A stretch of 64,000 bases of DNA from Streptomyces klenkii (GTDB lineage Bacteria; Actinomycetota; Actinomycetes; Streptomycetales; Streptomycetaceae). A program made the translations under genes and the position numbers. Below are positions 1 through 8,015 of this stretch, in pieces. The first letter of the stretch is position 1. Each line of letters starts with the position of its first letter. The stretch is from assembly GCF_003626645.1 (NCBI RefSeq), contig NZ_RBAM01000001.1:558001-622000 (forward strand), given 5' to 3'. Under the pieces are notes generated by a model, which saw only the letters and a program-made list of their open reading frames with translations, was not told the DNA's origin and searched no databases.

Positions 1-335
1 TTCCGGAGCGGCTTGTACACGGCGGTGCCGTCCTTGATCTCGATGAAGCCGCGGGGCCGGGCCATGACTCCTCCGCCTCCTCCACCTTCGCCGTTCATCG
101 CTGCTCCGGCCTTGCGCCCCGCACCACCCCCGAAGCCGAAGCCGAAGCCGATGCCGACCTCGGCGACCGGGATGACAGTGATGCCCTCGGCGGTGACGGG
201 CTCGCCGTACACGATCGTCTTCGAAACCCGGCTCCCGAGCTCGTCAGCCAGACGCTCCATCAGGGCGGCGGGGGCGTGGGTAGCGGGCGTGTTCACGGCC
301 GGGGCAGGCCGGTTGGTGTCGTGCGGGGCAGCCAT
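1..335 (-). CDS. GerW/YtfJ-family sporulation protein, 3'-truncated by window edge
   Basis: The reverse strand reads from an ATG at 335, preceded by AAGGAG about 7 nt upstream, leftward off the window edge. The visible ~110 residues begin MAAPHDTNRPAP. They continue with an amphipathic stretch (ALMERLADELGSR), a YGEPVTAEGITVIPVAEV segment, a Gly/Phe run (GFGFGFGGGAG) and a low-complexity GEGGGGGGV stretch before GFIEIKDGTAVY. This order (regulatory helix, 'G.P...G.TVIPV..V..GFG.G.G', Gly-rich insert, 'a.avI.i.dg') is characteristic of the GerW/YtfJ family, small proteins tied to spore formation or germination in Bacillus and widespread in Streptomyces. The molecular role is unknown. The C-terminus lies outside the window. 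Confidence 0.8.
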   Translation of the reverse strand, partial: MAAPHDTNRPAPAVNTPATHAPAALMERLADELGSRVSKTIVYGEPVTAEGITVIPVAEVGIGFGFGFGGGAGRKAGAAMNGEGGGGGGVMARPRGFIEIKDGTAVYKPLR

Positions 336-491
336 CGATGTCTCCTTCGGTGCTGTGTGCGGCGATGCCGAGGTAACGCCCACGCCGGACTCGCCGCCCT
401 CCACGGACTCATCTTCAACACCCTGGCAGCCGCAGCAGGAGACCTGCCGGCGTGCGGTTGTTGCTCCCGCCGGACAATTCTCCGGATGCGG

Positions 492-1409
492 TCAGCGCCG
501 GGAACGGGAGCCGTCCTGGAGCGCGCCGAGCACGGCCTCGGCCATGGCCCGTTCGCCGTTGGCATTGGGATGGACGGCGACGGCCGGGCGAGTGGGCCGG
601 GTGAAGAGGCCTTCGACGTAGCGGTCGTCGAACGGCCGGCAGGCGTCGTGGCCGGTGGTGACGGCCGTGGTATCGACGTAGAGGGCGTCGTGCGTGTCCG
701 CCTCGCTCAGCAGCATGGCGTTGAGGCTGTGCAGGACGCCGCGCAGGTAGGGCTGGTCGCCGTCGGCGACGCGCAGGGACTGGCGGCAGCCTTCGGTGTC
801 GTCGCCGATCACCTCCGGGTAACCGACGAGTGCGACGCGAGCGTGCGGGGCCCGCTGGTGAATGGCAGTGAGGACGTCGGCGACCTTCGACGCAGTGCTG
901 TCGATGCGCTGCTGGAGCTCGTCGGTGCCGCCTTGTGCGTAGCGCCGCTCACAAGGGTTGCCGCGGGGGACTGGTGTGCCCAAGGGAGTCGTACACAGGA
1001 GAATGATCTCGCCGAACATGATGTCGTTGCCGCCGATGCCCACGGTGACGAGAGTGGTGTCAGGGCTGAGCGCGTCGAGCTGAGCGGGGTTGCCCATCCC
1101 CTGCTGCGGCTCCCACATGTCGTCCGTCTTGGCGCCGCTGCAACTGACGTCGGTGAAGTCCGTGATGCCCAGCGCTGTGCGCGTGAGGGAGGGGTAGTCG
1201 GCGTCGGACCGGGCGCACCTCAGGTGCACCTGGCGGGGGACGAGAGGTCCGGAGGTGAAGGAGTCGCCCAGAGCGACGTAGCGTTCGCCGACCGCGGCGG
1301 CTGGGGACGGTGTGGCAGATGCGGGGGTAACGACCCCCGCTCCCAGCACCGCGGTGACACCGAGCGCGGCGAGGGTTGCCCGGACTCTGCTCCGATTCCG
1401 GCGTTGCAT
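492..1409 (-). CDS. secreted SGNH/GDSL-family lipase/esterase
   Basis: 305 residues. The second of two in-frame ATGs (1409) is chosen because an AGGAG sits 6-7 nt before it, whereas it abuts the first ATG (1415). A signal peptide occupies residues 1-33 (basic MQRRNRSRVR, hydrophobic core, AxA-type end). The mature protein opens with the SGNH block I motif VALGDSFTSG (nucleophile Ser50), has block III GGND, paired cysteines, and the C-terminal HPN motif (block V Asn-Pro-His type arrangement). This matches the extracellular Streptomyces lipase family (S. rimosus lipase-like), which hydrolyses ester lipids outside the cell. The substrate cannot be told from sequence. It is monocistronic, with the flanking region downstream of its promoter empty. 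Confidence 0.88.
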   Translation of the reverse strand: MQRRNRSRVRATLAALGVTAVLGAGVVTPASATPSPAAAVGERYVALGDSFTSGPLVPRQVHLRCARSDADYPSLTRTALGITDFTDVSCSGAKTDDMWEPQQGMGNPAQLDALSPDTTLVTVGIGGNDIMFGEIILLCTTPLGTPVPRGNPCERRYAQGGTDELQQRIDSTASKVADVLTAIHQRAPHARVALVGYPEVIGDDTEGCRQSLRVADGDQPYLRGVLHSLNAMLLSEADTHDALYVDTTAVTTGHDACRPFDDRYVEGLFTRPTRPAVAVHPNANGERAMAEAVLGALQDGSRSRR

Positions 1410-2177
1410 GTGCATCTCCTGTGCTCAAAGGGGGGTTCTGTTCCTAGCGGTGTCCAAGAGTTGAGTGCAGTGGAGTAGGGCGTCAATCAACGGCTGTGCG
1501 CAACAGCCCGGTTCCGGACGGCCGATGGGCTGGGCTTGACGACTCGCCGCCGGGGTGTCAGTTCCGGGCGGCAGAGTGGATACCGATCCGGCCGGTCAGA
1601 CCATGCTCGCCATGACGGTGACGATGACGTCGCCGAGGAAGACCCGCCGAGTAATCCGAGCCGTTGCGCCGGCGCCAGCCCTTCGACCTTTTGACGGTGC
1701 AGGTCAGGAGGCACGGCCAAGCATGGGCAGCTGCCGCGATACGGCTGAGCCCGGCGTGGGCTCAGCCGCTCAGCTGATCAAGATCGTGGCTGAGCGTCCA
1801 TCTGTCCCTGGTCGGTGACTGTGGCTCAAGCCGCCAGCGGTTCCGGACTGTCCCCGCGCACGAGCTCCGCCATGGCCCGCACAGTCTCCACCGACCACAC
1901 AGGCCGGACCACCCCTGCGCCCGACAGGTAACAGGGTGGCCCGGTTTTGTTTGCGGTTGTTGTACTCGGCCTTCCCGCTGCGCAGGTTGAGGAGGGCTGC
2001 GGGTGGCGCTATGAGGGCGAATCCCCCTCCGCCCGCCGACGGGCGCAGCCGCCAGGCCGTGCGTGAAGCGGCCCAGTTATCTGCGGCAAGAGGGAAGTGG
2101 TGCCAACCGTCGCACAACTGCCCGCTGGGAAAGGCCTGCTCGCGCCGGGCTGAGGCGGAGGACCGGTACGGCGGCCG
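1410..2177. other. 768-bp stretch without a recognisable gene
   Basis: Between the lipase start and the MerR stop I find no frame with both a plausible ribosome site and a recognisable protein. The only clear structure is a perfect 10-bp inverted repeat with a 5-nt loop at 1743-1767 (GGCTGAGCCC / GGGCTCAGCC). The stretch may hold decayed sequence: the plus-strand frame around 1765-1818 looks protein-like but is too short to identify. Confidence 0.4.
1743..1767. repeat. perfect hairpin, possible terminator
   Basis: GGCTGAGCCC, 5-nt loop, GGGCTCAGCC. All ten arm positions pair. No U-tract follows, which is usual for Streptomyces terminators. It could equally be an operator or the relic of a mobile element end. 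Confidence 0.45.
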
Positions 2178-2954
2178 TCACTGACTCGGAACGGCGATGC
2201 CGGCTGCGCGCAGGTTCGCCTCGACCAGCGTGTTCAACCGGGCGATGGACGGCGACTGGTCCTCCCGGTGGTGGTTGACCATTCCGTACCGGGAGGCGGC
2301 GTCGGACTGGTTCCGAAACCCGGTCGGCATCGCCAGCAGCGCGCGGTTGGTGAGCAGCTTGTCGGCCAGTATGGACGCCAGCTCCTCGATCCGCGGGTCG
2401 TCCGGATCCCAGGCCCTCGCATCCCAACCGCGCTTGGTCAGCTCGACGGACTCGGGATCGTCGAGCGAATGTTCAAGCCGGGTCAGGAAGCTGTCGAAGA
2501 TCTCCGGGACCAGCGCCCGGGCCAGCACCAGAGCCTCCCGTTGACCAGCCACGTAGTCGGGACTGAAGCCGAGTTCGGCGAGTCGGTCCAAGACCGCGCA
2601 GGCCCGGTCGGGCAGCAGGGCCCGGTCGCCATGGTCGAGACGGTGCAGCCTGTCGCGGCGCGCGATCAGGTCTTCGATCCGTTCGGTGAGCTGGTGATGG
2701 ACGTTGTCCAGGGTGGCAGCGAACGTCTTGGGATCGGCGTCGAGCAGGCCACCGATCTCGGCCAGCGGCACGCCGGCCGCGGCCAGGGTCCGGACCTGGA
2801 CCAGCCGGAACAGCTCGCCCGATCGGTAACGGCGGTAGCCGGAACCGTCGCGATCCGGCTCGGCGACCAGGCCGAGCCGGTGATAGTGCCGCACGGTCTT
2901 GATCGTGACACCGACGAACGCCGCCGCCTGACCGATCGTGAGCCCGTCAGCCAT
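2178..2954 (-). CDS. MerR-family transcriptional regulator
   Basis: 258 residues from the ATG at 2954; the frame stays open further upstream, but the MerR fold begins exactly at this Met. GGAGG lies ~12 nt upstream. Residues 1-70 form the MerR winged helix (LTIGQAAAFVGVTIKTVRHY, then GLVAEPDRDGSGYRRYRSGE), followed by the dimerisation coiled coil (residues ~75-125, ending ERIEDLIARRDRLHRL). The C-terminal ~130 residues are an all-helical effector domain with no cysteine cluster, so a small-molecule rather than metal sensor is likely. It is divergent from the serine hydrolase at 3249, with a MerR-type dyad between, so autoregulation and control of that hydrolase are inferred. Confidence 0.88.
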   Translation of the reverse strand: MADGLTIGQAAAFVGVTIKTVRHYHRLGLVAEPDRDGSGYRRYRSGELFRLVQVRTLAAAGVPLAEIGGLLDADPKTFAATLDNVHHQLTERIEDLIARRDRLHRLDHGDRALLPDRACAVLDRLAELGFSPDYVAGQREALVLARALVPEIFDSFLTRLEHSLDDPESVELTKRGWDARAWDPDDPRIEELASILADKLLTNRALLAMPTGFRNQSDAASRYGMVNHHREDQSPSIARLNTLVEANLRAAGIAVPSQ

Positions 2955-3142
2955 CGGGTCAGCGCACCTCCAGATCGTGGGCGGCTGCGGTCTCGCGAAC
3001 CGCGTCGGCCGGGAAGTCCGGACGATCACAGGAGCGAGGATAGCGCGCACCGGTTTTAGCCCATCCTCCTGCCGCTGAGGAGGACCGGGACGCCTGCGAT
3101 CGGTGCCGGTCACCCCTTGATCGCGATAGCGGGTTGACCTTG

Positions 3143-3163
3143 ACCTTGACCTTGGGTCAAGGG
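3143..3163. promoter_or_regulatory. MerR-type operator dyad
   Basis: ACCTTGACC-TTG-GGTCAAGGG: 9-bp arms with one mismatch, flanked upstream by further TTGACC copies (3134-3139 and 3140-3145 region). A TTGACC -35-like hexamer lies inside the left arm, the arrangement expected when a MerR protein binds between -35 and -10. It is 190 bp from the MerR start and 86 bp from the hydrolase start. Confidence 0.6.
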
Positions 3164-3248
3164 TGCAGGCTCTTCACATGGCCGCTCGAAGGGCCAGGCA
3201 GCCACCAGGGCCGCCGTGGGAACTAACACTGTGAACAGGAGATTCATC

Positions 3249-4475
3249 ATGGGAACAAGCAACAGCGGCTTCTCCGACGCAGGGCTGCGCCGACTGCGCG
3301 AGGTGCTGGCACGGCATGTCGAGTCCAAGAAGATTCCCGGCCTTGTCGTCCTGGTCAGCCGCGGCGGCCAGACACACGTCGAAGCGATCGGGACGATGCG
3401 TCATGATGGTGGCTTGCCGATGCGCCGGGACACGATCTTCCGGATGGCGTCCACGTCCAAACCGGTCACGATGGCGGCGGCGATGATCCTGCTCGACGAG
3501 TGTCGGCTGCGGCTGGACGAGCCGGTGGATCAGTGGCTGCCGGAACTTGCCGACCGCCGGGTGTTGAAGCGGCCCGACGGACCGCTGGACGACACCGTGC
3601 CGGCGCAGCGGCCGATCACCGTACGGGACCTGCTGACCTCCACGTTCGGGCTCGGAGTGGACTTCGAGTCGATGGCTTCCCCGATCAGGGCCGCGACCTT
3701 CGAGCGTCTCGACTACAGCGTGGCATCCGGGCCGGCGCCGGAGCCGGACGAGTGGATGCGCCGCCTCGGCGAGCTGCCGCTGCAGTACCAGCCCGGAGTG
3801 CGGTGGCAGTACGACCTCAGCAACGAGGTAGTCGGTGTGCTTGTCTCCAGGGTCACGGGACAGTCGTTGGAGACGTTCCTGCGCGAACGCATCCTCGATC
3901 CGCTGGGGATGAAGGACACCGCCTTCCACGTGCCCGCCGACAAGATCGACCGACTGCCGCCCCTGTACGGGCCCGACCCGCAGACCGGCGAGTTCATCGT
4001 GTGGGACGAGGCAGCAGGGGGGAGGTCCAGCGTGCCCCCCGCGTTCCAGGGCGCCGGCGGCGGGCTGGTCTCCACCGCCGACGACTACCAGGCCTACTTC
4101 CAGATGCTGCTGAACCACGGGATGCACGGGAGTGAACGGATCTTGTCTCGGGCCGCCGTCGAGCTGATGACCACCAACCGTCTCTCGCCCGAGCAACTAG
4201 CCGCCCGGGAAGCCATGTTCAGCAACGTCGCCCACCTGTCGTCCGGCCAGGGGTCGAACGGCGGCTGGGGCTTCGGGATGGCGGTGCGCACCTATCGCGG
4301 CGACTACGCGCCCATCGGCCAGTTCGGCTGGTTCGGCGGTACCGGCACCACCGCCTACGCAGACAGGACCAACCAGCTCACCGGAGTCCTGCTCACCCAG
4401 GTCGGACTGTCCACCCCGGATTCGCCGCGTGCCATGAACGACTTCTGGACCACGCTCTACCAGGCCATCGACTGA
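3249..4475 (+). CDS. class C beta-lactamase-like serine hydrolase
   Basis: 408 residues. The ATG at 3249 is preferred over an in-frame ATG at 3216 because AGGAG sits 7 nt before it. The beta-lactamase/transpeptidase fold is shown by the SxxK motif (MASTSKP, Ser68-Lys71), a Tyr-box region (WQYDLSNEVVG), and late Gly-rich strands (GGWGFGMAV, FGWFGGTGTTAY) where the third active-site motif falls. There is no signal peptide, so it is probably cytoplasmic. Relatives (EstB-type esterases, D-aminopeptidases, lovastatin acyltransferase LovD) hydrolyse or transfer acyl groups on small molecules, so true beta-lactamase activity should not be assumed. It is divergent from, and probably controlled by, the MerR gene at 2178-2954. 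Confidence 0.85.
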   Translation: MGTSNSGFSDAGLRRLREVLARHVESKKIPGLVVLVSRGGQTHVEAIGTMRHDGGLPMRRDTIFRMASTSKPVTMAAAMILLDECRLRLDEPVDQWLPELADRRVLKRPDGPLDDTVPAQRPITVRDLLTSTFGLGVDFESMASPIRAATFERLDYSVASGPAPEPDEWMRRLGELPLQYQPGVRWQYDLSNEVVGVLVSRVTGQSLETFLRERILDPLGMKDTAFHVPADKIDRLPPLYGPDPQTGEFIVWDEAAGGRSSVPPAFQGAGGGLVSTADDYQAYFQMLLNHGMHGSERILSRAAVELMTTNRLSPEQLAAREAMFSNVAHLSSGQGSNGGWGFGMAVRTYRGDYAPIGQFGWFGGTGTTAYADRTNQLTGVLLTQVGLSTPDSPRAMNDFWTTLYQAID

Positions 4476-4496
4476 CAACGAGCTCGACCGTTACTT

Positions 4497-5009
4497 TGCG
4501 GCTGGGGCCTCGGCAACGGCTCGGTCGGCGCAGCCCTCGCCGCCCGCGCGCTGCTCCGGCGCCGGCCGGACGACCCCGACCTCACCAAGGCGCTGCCGCT
4601 GCTGGAGCGGGCCTGCACCGCGCAGTTCCTCCACATGTCCGGCCTGTGCCACAGCAGGGCCGGCCTCATCTGGATGCCGGCGCAGGCCACAGCACAGGAC
4701 GACGCCGCGCCGGACCTTGCCGTGCGGGGCGATGCCGCAACAGCGGAGACTCCTGGTACATGCCGCACATGGGCCGGTGCAGCGCTCGACCGGCAGCTGA
4801 CGCGGCTCGCCTGGCACCTGGTCCGCCACCAGGACCGGGTGGCCTTCCCCGGCCACCAGCTCTACCGCCTCTCGACCGACCTCGCCACCGGCTCGGCCGG
4901 CATCCTGCTCGCGCTCCACGCAGCGCTCACCCGGAAGGGCACGCCCCTTCCCCTCCTGGACCACCGCGGCGGCGCAGTGCCGACCGCGGTGAGCAAGAAA
5001 CAGCGGTAA
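4497..5009 (+). pseudogene. C-terminal remnant of class III lanthipeptide synthetase (LanKC)
   Basis: A frame open from just after the hydrolase stop encodes about 170 residues with no start codon in a sensible place. It matches the end of the LanC-like cyclase domain of LanKC/RamC/AmfT enzymes: a Gly-rich GWGLGNGSVG, then SGLCHSRAGL (degenerate SLCHG..G motif), then LAWHLVRH...FPG and the very typical RLSTDLATGSAGILLALH ending in LPLL. Normal LanKC proteins are about 850-900 residues (lyase, kinase and cyclase); the lyase and kinase domains are absent here. The segment between about 4690 and 4790 reads poorly and is probably internally deleted or frameshifted. It lies directly upstream of a lanthipeptide precursor gene, as in intact class III operons. 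Confidence 0.72.
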
Positions 5010-5077
5010 CGCGGTAACACCACCGCTGACCGATCACCCCCGCCCTATTGACCCGATTTCACAGGGAGAGGTGTGTC

Positions 5078-5176
5078 ATGGCCTTTGTTCTCGACCTTCA
5101 GGCCCTGGAAGAGGAGTCCGAGTCCGTCATCGAGTCGCTCTGGTGCAGCCACTGGACCACGCGCACGTGTATGTGA
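5078..5176 (+). CDS. class III lanthipeptide precursor peptide (labyrinthopeptin-like)
   Basis: A 32-codon gene with a strong ribosome site (GGGAGAGG, 7 nt before ATG). The leader carries MAFVLDLQALEEE, the LDLQ-type recognition motif of class III leaders (as in RamS, AmfS and LabA). It is followed by SESVIE and a core rich in Ser/Thr/Cys ending SLWCSHWTTRTCM. Several S/T-x2-S/T-x(2-5)-C arrangements could give lanthionine or labionin rings (for example Ser-His-Trp-Thr-Thr-Arg-Thr-Cys). Position right after a LanKC remnant supports the call. The local synthetase is broken, so maturation would need a synthetase elsewhere, or the peptide is now orphaned. A strong hairpin follows at 5196. Confidence 0.75.
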   Translation: MAFVLDLQALEEESESVIESLWCSHWTTRTCM

Positions 5177-5195
5177 CGACCGGCCGATGAGGGGT

Positions 5196-5233
5196 GCGGG
5201 ACCGTCCCGGGATGTTGGCGGGGACGGTCCCGC
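5196..5233 (+). terminator. intrinsic-type terminator after the lanthipeptide precursor
   Basis: Perfect 13-bp stem GCGGGACCGTCCC / GGGACGGTCCCGC with a 12-nt loop, 19 nt after the precursor stop codon. It also faces the convergent remnant ending at 5269. Confidence 0.75.
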
Positions 5234-5268
5234 GCCCTTGCTGTAATCCCTCCAGGCCGCGGTGGGCG

Positions 5269-5682
5269 TCAGGTGGCGTTGACGGTGACCTTCCACTGCA
5301 GGCTGGGGTGCTGGCACTGGTGATCAGGGCGTGTGGGCCTGCATGTGCGCTGAGCGGTGATGTAGCTCTTCCCGGGGCCGTCGACGCGGAACTCCGCGGT
5401 GGCGTCTCCATCCGGCGTTTCGTGACTGTCGGTACGGGTGAGCACATCGGTTGAGGACGCTTCGGGCGTACTCCACGTCCACTGCTCGCCATTGCCCCGG
5501 ACGGTGCGAAGACGGACGCTGACCTGGTCGCCGGTGTGGAGGCTGAGAACGCGCCGATTCGAGGCGTTGGACAGAGCCGAGGAACCGGTTGGCTGATCAC
5601 GCGGTCCGAGCGGGTCCGGCCCAGGATCCCGGCCGACAGCCGGCCGGGGAATGAGCGAGCCGCGCGGCGTCGCCAGTGCTGG
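5269..5682 (-). pseudogene. 5'-truncated chagasin-like (I42) secreted protein remnant
   Basis: The reverse-strand frame is open from a stop at 5683-5685 to TGA at 5269-5271 but contains no ATG, GTG or TTG that could start it. The last ~95 residues look genuine: LSLHTGDQVSVRLRTVRGNG, a W-T-W strand, VLTRTDSHETPDG, AEFRVDGPGKSYITAQRTC, two further Cys, and a terminal LQWKVTVNAT beta strand. That pattern ('l..Gd.v.v.l....g..W.w......vl.......g......f......G...i.a.r') resembles chagasin-type cysteine-protease inhibitors. The signal peptide and start have been lost. The family assignment is by pattern only. Confidence 0.5.
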
Positions 5683-5708
5683 TCACAGCCGAGAAAGTGC
5701 GCCGACGA

Positions 5709-6020
5709 CTACTGGCGAGGCGTTTCGGCCGCCAGGCCGTCAACGTGGGCGGCAACCCGCTGGAGCAGTTCCATCAATTCCTCGTGCTCCTCGGGCGAGA
5801 GGCACTCCATCATCCGGGCTCGTCGGCAGACAGGAATGCCGCCATGGTCTCGTCGAGTTCAGCGATGGAGATCGGGCCGTACGAGATGGTGTTGAGCACC
5901 TGCCACGCCCGCCGGTTCAGCCCGTCTGCCGCGAACAGCCGGCCGAGGCTCTGCTCGATGGCCCTGTCGATGTGCTTCAACCAGTAGCCGAGCGGCCGCT
6001 GCTCGCGGACGTTGGGCAGC
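5709..6020 (-). pseudogene. MarR-family regulator remnant (minus strand), internal deletion
   Basis: Reading leftward from about 6020: QRPLGYWLKHIDRAIE, then the first winged-helix helices WQVLNTISYGPISIAELDE...FLSADEPG, then an in-frame TGA. Immediately after, in another frame, comes MMECLSPEEHEELMELLQRV...TPRQ-stop, the normal C-terminal helix of this MarR type. The recognition helix, wing and start of the dimerisation helix are missing. No start codon or ribosome site remains because the 5' end abuts another MarR remnant pointing the other way at about 6020. Confidence 0.65.
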
Positions 6021-6397
6021 CGAGTCGGCCGATCGACCCCACGCTGTTCAACGTGCTGGACGCTGTCGAGGACCGTGGCGATTCGTGCGCCGTCACGGGC
6101 GTTGCCACCGCGCTGGGCGTGGATCAGCCGAGGGCCAGCCGGCTGGTGCTCCGTACCGTCGAGGAGGGGTGGCTGGCCCGCCGGACGGCCCCGTCGGACG
6201 CCCGTCGCACGCTGCTCACCCTGACCGACCGCGGGCGGGAGCAGCTCGACCGCACGCACCAGTTCCGGCAGGAGCTCTTCGCTCGGGTGATGGCGGACTG
6301 GCCGGACGCCGACCGGTCCGAGTTCGCCCGGCTCATCACTGCGTTCGTGACCTCGTTCGCCGAAGTGGTCTCCGGCACTGACCAGCCTCCGCGGTAA
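6020..6397 (+). pseudogene. MarR-family regulator remnant (plus strand), N-terminus lost
   Basis: From 6020 rightward the frame reads IDPTLFNVLDAVEDRGDSCA, then a complete HTH and wing (GVATALGVDQPRASRLVLRT, EEGWLARRTAPSDARRTLL) and the C-terminal dimerisation helices ending AEVVSGTDQPPR. The N-terminal dimerisation helix and start codon are missing; the open frame upstream is only the antisense of the other MarR remnant. If an internal GTG were used a shortened DNA-binding protein could still be made, but I see no ribosome site. Confidence 0.65.
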
Positions 6398-6419
6398 GCA
6401 CGGCGGTCACAGCCACAGT

Positions 6420-6444
6420 GGGTGCCGACCCCCGTACGGCACCC
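6420..6444. terminator. bidirectional hairpin between convergent genes
   Basis: GGGTGCCG, 9-nt loop, CGGCACCC: a perfect 8-bp stem in the 64-bp gap between the MarR remnant (ends 6397) and the secreted-protein gene read from the other side (ends 6462). Confidence 0.55.
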
Positions 6445-6461
6445 TGCAGCGGCGAAGCGTC

Positions 6462-7040
6462 CTATGAGCCGGTACGGGACGGCATCCAGTGGTGGGTGGT
6501 GAAGTCGCCCTTTTCCAGGGTCTCGAAGGGGGCGCTGCTCACACACTTGCCGACGCTGTTGACCGGGAGGCCGTCCATAGCCCAGCTGTAGCCGAGCCGG
6601 TCCTTCTTTCCGCCTTTGCCGCTGTCGAGGATGGTGAAGCCGAACCGTTTGCCCTTCAACTCGGCGGCAGAGGGCATCGGTACTCCCGGTGCGGCCTTGA
6701 CCTGGGCGTCGGTGACGATCCCCGTCGCTACGGCGACCGGCCCGCCGGTCAGCAGGCAGTCGATGCGGCCCTTGAACCGCACGTCGAACTTCTTGCCGTA
6801 CTGGTGGCTGACGTCGAAGGTTCCTCGGGCCTCGCCGCCGAACCCATGCGCGTCGATGGTGAAGTAGGCGTTGTCACCGGGGTTCCGCTTCAGCTTGCCG
6901 GAGCCGACGACGGAGGGCTCGTCCTTGCTTTCTGCTGCGGCTGATCCGCCGGCTGTCGTCACGCTGACGACGGCAGCGGCGGCGCAGACGCCCAGCGATA
7001 CGGCGGCGGTGGCGAAGGAGCGGCGGCGTATCCGGGTCAT
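6462..7040 (-). CDS. secreted protein of unknown function
   Basis: 192 residues from an ATG with AGGAGG 6 nt upstream. Residues 1-37 are a Sec signal peptide with an Arg-rich start (MTRIRRRSF) and AAA-type cleavage region. The mature part is beta-rich: GDNAYFTIDAHGFGGEARGT, FDVRFKGRIDCLL and RFGFTILDSG. It has two cysteines that could form one disulphide. This resembles the small secreted hypothetical proteins common in Streptomyces that share the 'fsfdahg......G.f........f.G.vdCl.v.G' pattern. No catalytic motif is visible and no function is proposed. Confidence 0.72.
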   Translation of the reverse strand: MTRIRRRSFATAAVSLGVCAAAAVVSVTTAGGSAAAESKDEPSVVGSGKLKRNPGDNAYFTIDAHGFGGEARGTFDVSHQYGKKFDVRFKGRIDCLLTGGPVAVATGIVTDAQVKAAPGVPMPSAAELKGKRFGFTILDSGKGGKKDRLGYSWAMDGLPVNSVGKCVSSAPFETLEKGDFTTHHWMPSRTGS

Positions 7041-7308
7041 TGTTCCTCCTGGTCGTCATGGAGAGCGGCCGGGTCCGTGTCGGTTGCGCATTTCGCGTAC
7101 CTCCCGGCCGCTCGCATTCAGCCTGCCGGTCCTCACCGCCAGACCACATCACTCCTCAGGCGGCACTCGTTCCGCCGCACGGTGGAACGATGCTCCTCCT
7201 ACGAGGCGACATCGGTCCCACATCTCAGCGGTATGGCGGTCCGCTTGCCCCCCCACCTGCCCGGGCGAATGCGGGCGCGTCGTGAGGTGCCGGCCACCGT
7301 GCGGGATC

Positions 7309-7657
7309 ATGCAGCCGGATGATCTTCTCAACGCCATTCCGACCTCCGCCGAGCCCGATTACCCGGGCGACGAAGAGCTGGAGACAGCAGTGGGGTGCGC
7401 CGTCGCTCATCCTCAGCAAGCTGGGCGACCTCGACGGGAACACCGCCGGCAGCCACTGCGCGTTCGGCTGGCCCGACACCTCCTACGGAACCGGGGTGTC
7501 CTACCGCGACGCCGACGGCCCCGTAGTCCATCTGCTCCAGCTCGCGGAGGACGAGGACCTCGGATGAGGCTGGGGCGACGCCGGAACGATGTACTTCACG
7601 ATCCCCGCGAAGGCATTCACGGCAGGGGACTTCAGCAGCGCCAGCCCCCCGAGGTAG
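7309..7657 (+). pseudogene. DUF1963 (YwqG-like) protein remnant with frameshift and nonsense codon
   Basis: Three pieces in two frames reconstruct the C-terminal half of a DUF1963 protein. First, MQPDDLLNAIP...YPGDEELE from 7309. Second, after a one-base shift near 7393, GAPSLILSKLGDLDGN, FGWPDTSYGT, VVHLLQLAEDEDLG. Third, after an in-frame TGA at about 7565, GWGDAGTMYFTIPAKA...DFSSA to a TAG at 7657. The 'LLQl..d......WGDaG.lYf.I......F' signature is diagnostic. The N-terminal half is missing. The function of the family is unknown. Confidence 0.6.
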
Positions 7658-8015
7658 GCCACCGGCCGGGCCAGGGTGGGATGGCTGAGGGCGGGGCGGA
7701 ACGACACCTGGTCACCCACCACGCAAGGGGTGCTCACCAGCTCGGTGGCAGGTGTCAGGCGCGGTCGCCGGTGCATCAGGTGGGCCAGGTCCGTAGGGGA
7801 GGCGGGTGCGGACGTGGCGGCCGGTAGGGGGAGGGCCCGGCCGCGCCAGAAGGCGTTGCCCTGATGGGGCCGGTGTTCCCCGTAGTGTCCGCCGGCCCAC
7901 TTCACGGAGGGTGGTCAGCGCCATGACCAGCAGCGGCAGGAGCTGCAGCGCGTGCATGCCGACTACGTGCGGGACCCGCAGATCGCCGCCGGTCGTCGAC
8001 CAGCCGGTCAGCGGC
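7658..8015. other. stretch with an unassigned minus-strand open frame
   Basis: The reverse strand is open from 7905 leftward. It reads protein-like for about 80 residues ([52 protein letters not shown]) before running into the DUF1963 remnant on the other strand. I do not recognise it. It has no clear ribosome site and is probably another fragment in this decayed patch. Confidence 0.35.

Noticed and set aside
3249..4475. Beta-lactamase resistance gene
   Set aside because: The fold is class C-like but there is no signal peptide and the family is dominated by esterases and acyltransferases, so antibiotic hydrolysis cannot be claimed.
5651..6019. N-terminal extension of the plus-strand MarR frame
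   Set aside because: This part is the antisense of the other MarR remnant and does not resemble a MarR N-terminus.
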